Assembly (NCBI RefSeq): GCF_030323145.1
Contig: NZ_CP100470.1
Coordinates: forward strand, 3,637,001 to 3,701,000
DNA length: 64,000 nt
Source of the DNA: Mesorhizobium sp. C432A
GTDB taxonomy: Bacteria > Pseudomonadota > Alphaproteobacteria > Rhizobiales > Rhizobiaceae
Direction: 5' to 3'
Shown here piece after piece: positions 28,781 to 36,859 of the stretch; position 1 is the first letter of the stretch; each line of letters starts with the position of its first letter. Under the pieces are notes generated by a model that was not told where the DNA came from, ran no database searches, and saw only the letters and a list, made by a program, of their open reading frames with translations. The position numbers and the translations under genes are program-made.

Positions 28781-29800
28781 ATGACCGAATCAAAATCCAT
28801 GATCCTCGGCTGTGCCGGGAAATCGCTGACCCGCGAAGAAATCCGTTTCTATCGCAATGAATGCCCGTGGGGCTTCATCCTGTTTGCGCGCAACATCGGC
28901 GAAACCGAGCAGATCCGCGATCTGGTCGCCGAAATGCGCGACTGTATCGGGCGCCCCGATGCGCTGGTGTTCATCGACCAGGAAGGTGGCCGGGTGCAGC
29001 GCCTGCGGCCGCCGCTGGCGCCGAACTATCCCGCCGGCGGCGCGCTCGGTGCATTGTGGCGCAAGGACCATGATGCCGGCACCCGCGCTGCCTGGCTGAT
29101 GGCGCGGCTGCACGCCTTCGACCTGTTGCGCTACGGTATCTCTGCCGATTGCCTGCCTGTGCTGGACGTGCCGATCGAGGGCGCCAGCGACGTCATCGGC
29201 GCGCGCGCCTATGGCAAGGAGCCGCGCCCGGTCATCGAACTTGGCCGCGCGGCGGCGGAAGGGCTGATGTCGGGCGGCGTGCTGCCGGTCATGAAGCACA
29301 TTCCGGGTCACGGGCGCGCCTTTGCCGACACGCATTTCGAACTGCCTGTGGTCGATGCCTCGCTGAGCGACCTGCAGCGGCATGATTTCGCCCCGTTCCG
29401 CGAGCTTAGCCATCTGCCGATGGCGATGACGGCGCATGTCGTCTACAGCGCCATCGATCCGAACAACCCAGCTACCACCTCAGGCAAGGTCATCGACGAG
29501 ATCATCCGCCGCGAGATCGGCTTCGACGGGCTGTTGCTGAGCGACGACACCTCGATGAAGGCACTTTCTGGGGATTTCCCGACAAAGGCGGCCTCGATCC
29601 TTGCGGCGGGCTGCGATCTGGTCCTTCACTGCAATGGCGTTTTCGAGGAGATGGCAGGCATCGCATCGCGAACCACGGGACTTGAAGGGACGTCGCTGGA
29701 GCGCGCCAAGCGGACGCTGACCTATATAAGGGATCGCGACCGGGCCGACGAAACCGAGATACGCGCCGAATTTGCCACCTATTTCGATGCGGTGGCCTAG
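28781..29800 (+). CDS. nagZ: Beta-N-acetylhexosaminidase
   Basis: A 339-residue cytoplasmic glycoside hydrolase family 3 enzyme. Signatures: DQEGGRVQRLRPP, DVPIEGASDVIGARAYG, the KHIPGHGRAFADTHFELPVVD block with the Lys-His and Asp/His dyad of NagZ, and LLSDDTSMKALSGDF with the catalytic Asp nucleophile. It removes N-acetylglucosamine from anhydromuropeptides during peptidoglycan recycling. It lies after the SPOR peptidoglycan-binding protein and before scpA. Confidence 0.93.
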   Translation: MTESKSMILGCAGKSLTREEIRFYRNECPWGFILFARNIGETEQIRDLVAEMRDCIGRPDALVFIDQEGGRVQRLRPPLAPNYPAGGALGALWRKDHDAGTRAAWLMARLHAFDLLRYGISADCLPVLDVPIEGASDVIGARAYGKEPRPVIELGRAAAEGLMSGGVLPVMKHIPGHGRAFADTHFELPVVDASLSDLQRHDFAPFRELSHLPMAMTAHVVYSAIDPNNPATTSGKVIDEIIRREIGFDGLLLSDDTSMKALSGDFPTKAASILAAGCDLVLHCNGVFEEMAGIASRTTGLEGTSLERAKRTLTYIRDRDRADETEIRAEFATYFDAVA

Positions 29801-29912
29801 AGACGGATGATTTCAGGTCTGTTCGACCTGAAATCTGAATCCGTCTCTAAATTAGATAGAGAGAGCATGATGTCGTCCGAAAACCGCTTCACACTTTTCG
29901 GCATCATGCTCT
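29799..29912. repeat. Two palindromic elements between nagZ and scpA
   Basis: The first (29799-29849) is bounded by AGAGACGGAT and ATCCGTCTCT with a perfect inner GATTTCAGGT/ACCTGAAATC hairpin. The second (29863-29912) is bounded by GAGCATGATG and CATCATGCTC around GAAAACCGCTTCACACTTTTC. The second is a good reference copy of a family also seen at 31959, 39429, 53498 and 61285. The first begins on the nagZ stop codon. Confidence 0.75.
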
Positions 29913-29932
29913 AACCAGAGGTAAAGGAACAA

Positions 29933-30775
29933 GTGGCGGAAACATTGGACAGCAAGGCTGCGAAGGCCGCACCGATGGACCGTCTGTGGGCCGAGAACGA
30001 CGATTCACGGGTCACCGGCGACCCGTCGCTTGTCGTCGACGTCGCCGGGTTCGAAGGTCCGCTCGACCTCTTGCTGCATCTCGCCCGCAACCAAAAGGTC
30101 GATCTGTCGCGGATTTCCATCTTGGCGCTGGTCGAGCAATATCTGACCTTCGTCGAGACGGCGAGGGCGCTGAGGCTTGAGCTTGCCGCCGACTACCTGG
30201 TGATGGCGGCGTGGCTGGCCTTCCTCAAGTCGAAGCTCCTCATCCCCAAGCAGCCCGGCGAGGAAGGCGAAAGCGGCGAGGAACTGGCCGCGGTGCTGCA
30301 GTTCCGGCTGAAGCGTCTGGAGGCCATGCGCGACGCCTCGGCAAGGCTGGTCAACCGCAACCGGCTCGGCCGCGACGTGTTTGCACGCGGGATGCCTGAA
30401 ATGGTCATCGTCGAGAAGCGTAACGCCTATTCGGCCTCGCTCTACGATTTGCTCACCGCCTATGCGCAGCAGCGCCAGAAACAGGCGATCACCAATGTGA
30501 CAATTGCCCGGCGTGGCGTGTGGTCGCTCAAGGATGCGCGCGATATCCTGACCCGGCTGATCGGCTCGCTGCGCGACTGGACGGCGCTGGACAGCTATCT
30601 GATCAATTACCTGACCAGCCCGGACGAACGGCGTACCGCGATTGCCAGCTCGTTTGCGGCGTCGCTGGAACTGGTGCGCGAAGGCAGCATCGAGATGCGG
30701 CAGGACCAGGTGTTCGCGCCGCTCTATCTGCGCGGCCGCGCGCAGCCAATCAAGGCAGTCGAGGTGGCATCATGA
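29933..30775 (+). CDS. scpA: Segregation and condensation protein A
   Basis: A 280-residue kleisin. The N-terminal ScpA core is VDVAGFEGPLDLLLHLARNQ with KVDLSRISILALVEQYL. The middle carries ADYLVMAAWLAFLKSKLL, and a C-terminal winged helix binds the SMC head. With ScpB and SMC it compacts and segregates the chromosome. The GTG start at 29933 is preceded by AAAGGAAC. Its stop overlaps the scpB start (ATGA), so the two subunits are translationally coupled. Confidence 0.93.
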   Translation: MAETLDSKAAKAAPMDRLWAENDDSRVTGDPSLVVDVAGFEGPLDLLLHLARNQKVDLSRISILALVEQYLTFVETARALRLELAADYLVMAAWLAFLKSKLLIPKQPGEEGESGEELAAVLQFRLKRLEAMRDASARLVNRNRLGRDVFARGMPEMVIVEKRNAYSASLYDLLTAYAQQRQKQAITNVTIARRGVWSLKDARDILTRLIGSLRDWTALDSYLINYLTSPDERRTAIASSFAASLELVREGSIEMRQDQVFAPLYLRGRAQPIKAVEVAS

Positions 30776-31539
30776 GCGAACGCGCCAACGCTTCGGTCAT
30801 TCCGTTCAAGGTCGAAGAAGAGACCGAGGAGGGCATTGTCGCCCAGGATCCGACTGATACCCTGCTTCTGAATCCTGGCGAACGGCTGCATATGGCCGAA
30901 GCCATACGCATGGCCGAGGCGATCGTGTTCGCCAGCGCCGAGCCGGTCAGCGAAAAGCAGCTCGCAGCCAGATTGCCCGACGGCATCAGCATAGCCGCTG
31001 CCATGGCTGAGCTGCAGCAGATCTATGCGCGGCGCGGCGTCAATCTGGTCCGGGTCGGCGATGCCTGGGCGTTCCGTACCGCCGGCGATCTCGCCTTCCT
31101 GATGAGCCGCGACACGGTGCAGCAGCGCAAGCTGTCGCGCGCGGCGCTCGAAGTGCTGGCGATCATCGCCTACCACCAGCCGGTGACGCGCGCCGAGATC
31201 GAGGACATCAGAGGCGTCGAGACCTCGAAGGGCACGCTGGATACGCTGCTCGAAACGGAATGGGTGCGCATGCGCGGCCGCCGCCGCACGCCCGGCCGTC
31301 CCGTCACCTACGGCACGACAGACACTTTCCTCGACCATTTCGCACTGGAGGAGATCCGCGATCTTCCCGGGATGGACGAACTGAAGGGGGCAGGGCTGCT
31401 CTCCGGCCGCATGCCGTCGAATTTCGCCATCCCGTTGCCGCCGGCCGATCCGGACGCGCTGACCGAGGACGAGGATGCGTTGACCGACATCGATCTCGAG
31501 GAACTCGGCCTGCTGACGCCGCGCGTCACGGAAGATTGA
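30772..31539 (+). CDS. scpB: Segregation and condensation protein B
   Basis: A 255-residue ScpB with two winged-helix domains. The core is AEAIVFASAEPVSEKQLAARL and the conserved block is LSRAALEVLAIIAYHQPVTR, with IRGVETSKGTLDTLLE and GRPVTYGTTDTFLDHFAL after it. It dimerises and binds the ScpA linker in the SMC-ScpAB complex. The ATG at 30772 lies in the ATGA overlap with scpA. After the conserved domains the C-terminal 40 residues are acidic (DEDALTDIDLEELG). The tat genes follow after a 180-bp gap. Confidence 0.93.
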   Translation: MSERANASVIPFKVEEETEEGIVAQDPTDTLLLNPGERLHMAEAIRMAEAIVFASAEPVSEKQLAARLPDGISIAAAMAELQQIYARRGVNLVRVGDAWAFRTAGDLAFLMSRDTVQQRKLSRAALEVLAIIAYHQPVTRAEIEDIRGVETSKGTLDTLLETEWVRMRGRRRTPGRPVTYGTTDTFLDHFALEEIRDLPGMDELKGAGLLSGRMPSNFAIPLPPADPDALTEDEDALTDIDLEELGLLTPRVTED

Positions 31540-31719
31540 CCGCAAGCCGCTGTCAAAAAGCTGCATTGCTGCGGTAGATGCGCCGATTGGTAGCGGGCAG
31601 CTTTGCCGAAAATGCGTGACATAGACCGCGCCTTCATAAACTTTGTCGCTGTTGTGTTTGAATCCCAACGCGAAAACGCATAGATCATCGCCAGGGAAAA
31701 CATTCGAGAGAGAGTTACA

Positions 31720-31941
31720 ATGGGTTCATTTTCGATTTGGCACTGGATGATCGTGCTGGTGATCGTGCTGCTGGTGTTCGGCCGCGGCAAGATACCCGAG
31801 TTGATGGGCGACATGGCCAAGGGCATCAAGAGCTTCAAGAAGGGCATGGCCGACGACGATACCGCCGAAGACAAGCGCACCGTCGAGCACCGCCCGGACG
31901 AGACCGTTTCGGCAGTGAAGGAAAAGGCCAGCAAGAGCTGA
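31720..31941 (+). CDS. tatA: Sec-independent translocase subunit TatA
   Basis: A 73-residue protein with the TatA plan. A short N-terminal transmembrane helix ([14 protein letters not shown]) is followed by the [20 protein letters not shown] amphipathic helix and a charged tail. TatA oligomers form the pore through which folded twin-arginine precursors cross the inner membrane. GAGAGAG precedes the ATG. The repeat element at 31959-32012 separates it from tatB in the same operon. Confidence 0.93.
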   Translation: MGSFSIWHWMIVLVIVLLVFGRGKIPELMGDMAKGIKSFKKGMADDDTAEDKRTVEHRPDETVSAVKEKASKS

Positions 31942-31958
31942 GCCGAAGGTTGTTGCTT

Positions 31959-32012
31959 TTGTGCAAGTCGTTGTCCCAAAACCGCTTCGCACTTTTGGGC
32001 GACAAGCACTAG
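31959..32012. repeat. Palindromic element inside the tat operon
   Basis: The arms GCAAGTCGTTGTCCCAAAA and CTTTTGGGCGACAAGCACT enclose a CCGCTTCGCA loop. The AAAACCGCTTCGCACTTTT centre matches the family reference at 29863. It lies between tatA and tatB, so it is transcribed within the operon and could alter mRNA stability. Confidence 0.7.
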
Positions 32013-32027
32013 TCGGAACTGATTGCC

Positions 32028-32768
32028 ATGTTTGAAGTCGGCTGGACCGAAATGCTGGTGATCGCGATCGTCATGATCGTGGTCGTCGGACCCAAGGATT
32101 TGCCCAATATGCTGCGCACCTTCGGCCGCACGACGGCGAAGCTGCGTGCCATGGCCTCCGACTTCCAGAAGCAGTTCAACGAGGCGTTGAAGGAAGCCGA
32201 GCTCGACGACGTCAAGAAGTCTGTCGATACGCTGCGCGGCCTCAATCCGGCGGCCGAGATTCGCAAGCAGCTCAATCCGTTCGAACAGGCGGCAGCCGAG
32301 GTTCGCTCCGGCGTCGATGCGGTGATGAAGCCGAAGCCCGCCGTCGACCCCTCAACGCCCGCGGCAGAAACACCACAGCCGGCCGAGCCGCTCAAGAACG
32401 GCGCGACGGTGATGCCGGGTGTCAACGGACCGGAGACAGCGCCGGCGGCGCCGATCCTTCCGGCGATGACCGACGAGGCGGTGGTGACACCGGCTGCAGC
32501 AACAGCAGCGCCACGAAACGCGCGCGCCAAGGGGGCTGCGATATCAAAGGCCCCGGCAACCAAAACAGCGGCAGCCAAGGCAGCACCGGCAAAGCCGGCG
32601 CCTGCGGCGAAGGTTGCGGCCAAGCCGTCAGCGGCGCCCGCCAAGGCTGCACCTGGAAAAGCCGCCACCAAGCCCGCTGCTGCACCGAAGGCAGTCGCAA
32701 AGGCTGAGCCGAAGCCTGCGCCGGCCACGAAGCCCGCGTCCAAGAAGACGGCGGGGGCCGCCAAGTGA
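32028..32768 (+). CDS. tatB: Sec-independent translocase subunit TatB
   Basis: A 246-residue TatB. The N-terminal membrane helix and hinge are MFEVGWTEMLVIAIVMIVVV then GPKDLPNMLRTFGRT, followed by a long amphipathic helix (about residues 30-60). The C-terminal about 130 residues are Ala/Lys/Pro-rich low complexity (KAAPAKPAPAAKVAAKPSAA style), common in alphaproteobacterial TatB. With TatC it binds twin-arginine signal peptides. Its stop overlaps the GTG start of tatC (GTGA). Confidence 0.92.
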   Translation: MFEVGWTEMLVIAIVMIVVVGPKDLPNMLRTFGRTTAKLRAMASDFQKQFNEALKEAELDDVKKSVDTLRGLNPAAEIRKQLNPFEQAAAEVRSGVDAVMKPKPAVDPSTPAAETPQPAEPLKNGATVMPGVNGPETAPAAPILPAMTDEAVVTPAAATAAPRNARAKGAAISKAPATKTAAAKAAPAKPAPAAKVAAKPSAAPAKAAPGKAATKPAAAPKAVAKAEPKPAPATKPASKKTAGAAK

Positions 32769-33640
32769 GCATTACGGACAGCGAAAAGGACGAGATCGAG
32801 AAGTCGTCGGCTCCGCTGATGGAGCATCTGATCGAACTGCGCCGGCGGCTGATCTGGTCGATCGGCGGTTTCTTCGTCGCCTTCCTCGTCTGCTTCTTCT
32901 TTGCCAAGAAGCTGTTCAATCTTTTGGTCGTTCCGTTCAAGTGGGCCACGCAGTGGGCCGGGCTCGATCCGCACAAGGTCGAGCTGATCTATACGGCGCC
33001 GCAGGAATTCTTCTTCACCCAGGTCAAGCTCGCCATGTTCGGCGGCATGGTCATCGCCTTTCCGCTGATCGCCACGCAGATCTACAAATTCATCGCGCCA
33101 GGCCTCTACAAGAACGAACGCAACGCGTTCCTGCCGTTCCTTATCGCATCGCCGATCCTGTTCCTGATGGGAGCGTCGCTGGTCTATTTCTTCTTCACGC
33201 CGATGGTGATGTGGTTCTTCCTCGCCATGCAGCAGGCCGGCACCGACGACCAGGTGCAGATTTCGCTGCTGCCGAAAGTGTCGGAATATCTCAGCCTGAT
33301 CATGACGCTGATCTTCTCCTTCGGCCTGGTGTTCCAGCTGCCGGTGGTGACCAGCCTGATGACGCGCGTCGGCATGCTGTCGTCGAAGGCGCTGGCCGAG
33401 AAGCGCAAATGGGCGATCGTCATCGCCTTCGTCGTCGCGGCGGTGCTGACGCCGCCTGATCCGATGAGCCAGATCGGTTTGGCCATCCCGACCATCCTGC
33501 TCTACGAGGTGTCGATCTGGGCGGCCCGGCTGATCGAGCGCGATCAGGTCAAGCAGAAGCTGGCGCGCGAGAAGCAGGAAGCCGCCGAAGCCGTGGCCGA
33601 AAAGGCGGCGGACGCGTCCTCAAAGCAGGCTCGTTCATAG
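32765..33640 (+). CDS. tatC: Sec-independent translocase subunit TatC
   Basis: A 291-residue polytopic protein with six predicted transmembrane helices. The conserved N-terminus is PLMEHLIELRRRLIWSIGGF (with the signal-peptide-binding Glu), followed by IYTAPQEFFFTQVKLAMFGG, FIAPGLYKNERN and FVVAAVLTPPDPMSQIGLAIP. The C-terminus is a charged Lys/Ala/Glu tail. It starts with GTG within the stop of tatB. It recognises the twin-arginine motif of Tat substrates. Confidence 0.95.
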   Translation: MSITDSEKDEIEKSSAPLMEHLIELRRRLIWSIGGFFVAFLVCFFFAKKLFNLLVVPFKWATQWAGLDPHKVELIYTAPQEFFFTQVKLAMFGGMVIAFPLIATQIYKFIAPGLYKNERNAFLPFLIASPILFLMGASLVYFFFTPMVMWFFLAMQQAGTDDQVQISLLPKVSEYLSLIMTLIFSFGLVFQLPVVTSLMTRVGMLSSKALAEKRKWAIVIAFVVAAVLTPPDPMSQIGLAIPTILLYEVSIWAARLIERDQVKQKLAREKQEAAEAVAEKAADASSKQARS

Positions 33641-33685
33641 GCTGTCGCGTTCGGGTATCCGCGTTAGCGGAAAAACGCGACAGCC
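33640..33685. other. Stem-loop after tatC and small hairpin before serS
   Basis: A perfect 12-bp stem (GGCTGTCGCGTT and AACGCGACAGCC) begins on the last base of tatC and has an inner TCCGC/GCGGA stem. No T-run follows. A second small hairpin, CCTCAG and CTGAGG at 33727-33745, ends 11 bases before the serS ATG and covers the place where its ribosome-binding site would be. Confidence 0.6.
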
Positions 33686-33756
33686 GCTGACCCTCATCTT
33701 GCATCGATGAAGGATGCGGTTTACCCCCTCAGCCTTATTCTGAGGACGAACCAACC

Positions 33757-35061
33757 ATGCTTGATATCAAATGGATTCGCGACAACCCGAAGGCCCTTGT
33801 CGAGGCGCTGGCCAAGCGCTCGTGGTCGGCTGACGAGGCGCAGTCCACGGTCGATGAGCTGATCAAGAAGGACGAAGCGCGGCGCGAGCACGTCACCGAG
33901 CTGCAGACCAAGCAGGAACGCCGCAACGCCGCCTCGAAGGAGATCGGCAACGCCATGCGTTCGGGCGACACGGCACTTGCCGAAAAGCTCAAGGCCGAAG
34001 TCGGCGATATCAAGACCTTCATCCAGAATGGCGAGGCGCGCGAGCGCGAGCTCGACAAGACGCTGAACGATGCGCTGGCGGTGCTGCCGAATGTGCCGCT
34101 CGACGACGTGCCGGTCGGCAAGGACGAGCACGACAATGTCGTCAAGCATATCGTCGGCGAGGTGCCGACTCGGCCGAACTGGGTGAAGGAGCATTTCGAG
34201 ATCGGCGAAGCGCTCGGCATGATGGATTTCGAGCGGGCGGCAAAGCTGTCGGGATCACGCTTCACCGTGCTGAAGAGCGGGCTGGCGCGGATGGAGCGCG
34301 CCATCGGCCAGTTCATGCTCGATCTGCACACGACCGAGCATGGCTATGAAGAAGTCATCCCGCCACTGATGGTGCGCGACGAAGTGCTTTTCGGGACCAA
34401 CCAGCTGCCGAAATTCGAGGACGACCTGTTCTTCGTGCAGCATGGCGATGGCCGGCTCGGGTTGATTCCAACCGCCGAGGTCCCGCTCACCAACCTGGTG
34501 CGCGAAGAAATCACGGCCCATGAAAAGCTGCCGCTGCGCTATACGGCGCTGACGCCGTGCTTCCGCTCGGAAGCGGGCTCCGCCGGCCGCGACACGCGCG
34601 GCATGTTGCGCCAGCACCAGTTCTACAAGGTCGAGCTGGTCTCGGTCACCGACCAGGAGTCTTCGCTCGCCGAGCACGAGCGGATGACGCAGTGCGCCGA
34701 AGAGGTGCTGAAGCGACTGGAGCTGCCGTTCCGCACCATGGTCCTGTGCACGGGCGACATGGGGTTTGGCGCGCGCAAGACCTACGACATCGAGGTCTGG
34801 CTGCCTGGACAGAACGCCTATCGCGAGATCTCGTCCTGTTCAGTGTGCGGCGACTTCCAGGCCAGGCGCATGGATGCCCGCTACAAGGACAGGGACGGCA
34901 ACGGCAACCGCTTTGTGCACACGCTGAACGGTTCGGGCACCGCTGTCGGCCGTGCGCTGATTGCCGTCATCGAAAACTACCAGAATGAGGATGGCAGCGT
35001 AACCATTCCTGAAGTGCTGCGGCCTTATATGGGCGGTCTGGCGAAGATCGAATCGAAGTAA
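33757..35061 (+). CDS. serS: Seryl-tRNA synthetase
   Basis: A 434-residue class II synthetase. Residues 1-110 form the long antiparallel coiled-coil tRNA-binding arm. The class II motifs follow: motif 2 as [24 protein letters not shown] and motif 3 near the C-terminus ([19 protein letters not shown]). It charges tRNA-Ser and, where present, tRNA-Sec. The stop overlaps the ATG of surE by one base (TAATG), so the two are coupled. Confidence 0.95.
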   Translation: MLDIKWIRDNPKALVEALAKRSWSADEAQSTVDELIKKDEARREHVTELQTKQERRNAASKEIGNAMRSGDTALAEKLKAEVGDIKTFIQNGEARERELDKTLNDALAVLPNVPLDDVPVGKDEHDNVVKHIVGEVPTRPNWVKEHFEIGEALGMMDFERAAKLSGSRFTVLKSGLARMERAIGQFMLDLHTTEHGYEEVIPPLMVRDEVLFGTNQLPKFEDDLFFVQHGDGRLGLIPTAEVPLTNLVREEITAHEKLPLRYTALTPCFRSEAGSAGRDTRGMLRQHQFYKVELVSVTDQESSLAEHERMTQCAEEVLKRLELPFRTMVLCTGDMGFGARKTYDIEVWLPGQNAYREISSCSVCGDFQARRMDARYKDRDGNGNRFVHTLNGSGTAVGRALIAVIENYQNEDGSVTIPEVLRPYMGGLAKIESK

Positions 35062-35822
35062 TGCGCATCCTTCTGACCAATGATGACGGCATTCATGCCG
35101 AGGGCCTGGCGTCGCTCGAACGCATCGCCCGCACGCTGTCGGACGATGTCTGGGTCGTGGCGCCGGAGCAGGACCAGTCCGGCTACGCGCACTCGCTGTC
35201 GATCTCGGAGCCGCTCCGGCTGCGCAAGATCGGCGAGAAACACTACGCCGTGCGCGGCACGCCGACCGACTGCGTCATCATGGGCGTCAAGAAGATCCTG
35301 CCTGGCGCGCCGGACCTGATCCTGTCCGGTGTCAATTCCGGCGCCAACATCGCTGACGACGTCACCTATTCCGGCACCGTCGCCGGCGCCATGGAAGGCG
35401 CGCTGCTCGGCATCCGCTCGATCGCACTCAGCCAGGGTTATTCCTATGTCGGCGAGGACCGCGTCGTTCCCTATGAGACCACCGAGGCGCTGGCGCCGGC
35501 GTTGCTGAAAAAGCTCGTCGCCATGCCGCTGCCGGACGGCGTGCTGCTCAACGTCAACTTTCCCAACTGCCTCCCTGACGAGGTTGCCGGCACCGTCGTG
35601 ACGTCGCAGGGCAAGCTGGTGCACAGCCTTTGGGTCGACGAGCGCCGCGACGGGCGCGGCCTGCCTTATTACTGGCTGCGCTTCGGCCGCGAGCCGGTCG
35701 AGGGCAAGCAGGGCACCGATCTCCATGCTCTGCGCAACCGGCTCGTGTCTGTGACGCCGCTGCAGCTCGACCTCACCGCGCATGAAATCCGTGACCAACT
35801 GACCAAAGCGCTGTCTGATTAA
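35061..35822 (+). CDS. surE: 5'/3'-nucleotidase SurE
   Basis: A 253-residue SurE-type phosphatase. The N-terminal metal-site motif is [33 protein letters not shown] supplies further active-site residues, then [20 protein letters not shown] is the family block. It dephosphorylates nucleoside monophosphates and acts in stationary-phase survival. It overlaps serS and is followed by pcm, the classic surE-pcm pair. Confidence 0.94.
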   Translation: MRILLTNDDGIHAEGLASLERIARTLSDDVWVVAPEQDQSGYAHSLSISEPLRLRKIGEKHYAVRGTPTDCVIMGVKKILPGAPDLILSGVNSGANIADDVTYSGTVAGAMEGALLGIRSIALSQGYSYVGEDRVVPYETTEALAPALLKKLVAMPLPDGVLLNVNFPNCLPDEVAGTVVTSQGKLVHSLWVDERRDGRGLPYYWLRFGREPVEGKQGTDLHALRNRLVSVTPLQLDLTAHEIRDQLTKALSD

Positions 35823-35848
35823 GGTTTTGGCATGAACAAGGTTTCTGC

Positions 35849-36502
35849 ATGAACATGCCGCTCGACGATCGCGAGGGTTTTGCCGCTTTCCTGCTGCGCC
35901 TGCGCGGCCAAGGCGCGGTGCCGAAGGCGCTGATCGCAGCCTTCGAGGCGACGCCGCGGCGCGGCTTCCTCAACGGCCAGTTCCATTCGATCGCCTGGTC
36001 GGACGGGATGCTGCCGATCGAGTGCGGCGAGGCGATCGAGGGCGCCGACCTGCAGGCGGCGGTGATTGCGGCCCTGGCAATAGAGCCCGGCAACCGGGTG
36101 CTCGAGATCGGCACCGGCTCGGGCTACACGGCAGCGGTGATGTCGCGGCTCGCGGCTCGCATCGTCAGCGTCGACCGCTACAAGACGCTGGCCGAGCAGG
36201 CCAGGCAACGCTTCGAGGCGCTCGGCATCGGCAATGTCATCGTGCGCCAGGCCGATGGTTCCACCGGCCTTGCCAACGAAGCGCCGTTCGACCGCATCGT
36301 AGCCTGGGCGGCTTTCGACAGCCTGCCGCGCTTCCTGCTCGACCAATTGTCGAGCGGCGGCATCGTCATTGCCCCGATCGGGCCGGAGGAGGGCGAGCAG
36401 GTGCTGGCCAAGCTGACCAAGGTCGGCAGCCGCTTCGAGCGCGAGGATATCGGCACCGTGCGCCTGCAGCCGATCCTGCGCAGCGTCGCGGCGGTTATCT
36501 GA
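35849..36502 (+). CDS. pcm: Protein-L-isoaspartate O-methyltransferase
   Basis: A 217-residue PCMT. Motif I is VLEIGTGSGYTAAVMSRLA, preceded by the substrate-binding region IAWSDGMLPIECGEAIEGAD and followed by FDRIVAWAAFDSLPRFLLDQL. It methylates isoaspartyl residues to start their repair. The surE-pcm-nlpD order matches that seen in many proteobacteria, so this is the likelier orthologue of E. coli Pcm than the copy at 8915. Confidence 0.9.
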   Translation: MNMPLDDREGFAAFLLRLRGQGAVPKALIAAFEATPRRGFLNGQFHSIAWSDGMLPIECGEAIEGADLQAAVIAALAIEPGNRVLEIGTGSGYTAAVMSRLAARIVSVDRYKTLAEQARQRFEALGIGNVIVRQADGSTGLANEAPFDRIVAWAAFDSLPRFLLDQLSSGGIVIAPIGPEEGEQVLAKLTKVGSRFEREDIGTVRLQPILRSVAAVI

Positions 36503-36548
36503 ATTCTGCCTGTCACGCGCTTCGAAGGTAAGCCGAAGCCGATCGTTT

Positions 36549-36730
36549 CGTCATCCACGGGCGAAGCAAGGAGCGTAGCGACGCAGCGCAGACCCGAGGA
36601 CCCATGCCGCGCCATCAAGGCGTTGCTACGGCGCAGAATTCTGCTCTGCTGCATTCTTCGGCCAATGTCACGGAATGGATCCCAGGGTCTCCGCGACGGC
36701 GCTTCGCGCCTGCTTCGCCCAGGGATGACG
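36549..36730. repeat. 182-bp inverted-repeat intergenic element
   Basis: Ends begin CGTCATCC(A/C)(C/T)GGGCGAAGCA and are inverted with respect to each other; the arms are about 60 bp with mismatches and include ACCC(G/T)(A/G)GGA.CCAT. Its length is close to the element at 19886-20068, although the arm sequence is different. It fills most of the pcm-nlpD gap (36503-36859). The rest is AT-richer and likely carries the nlpD promoter. Confidence 0.7.
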
Positions 36731-36859
36731 ACGTTGGTGAAGGCGCCTTACAAAATGTTTTAAGAAAATTTGCGTCTGATTCTATGGGGTTAACCCGCCA
36801 GTAACATTAACGCGCTTTAATCATGACCAGTGTGTACCGGTTCTGTGCGGGTTAGTGCG

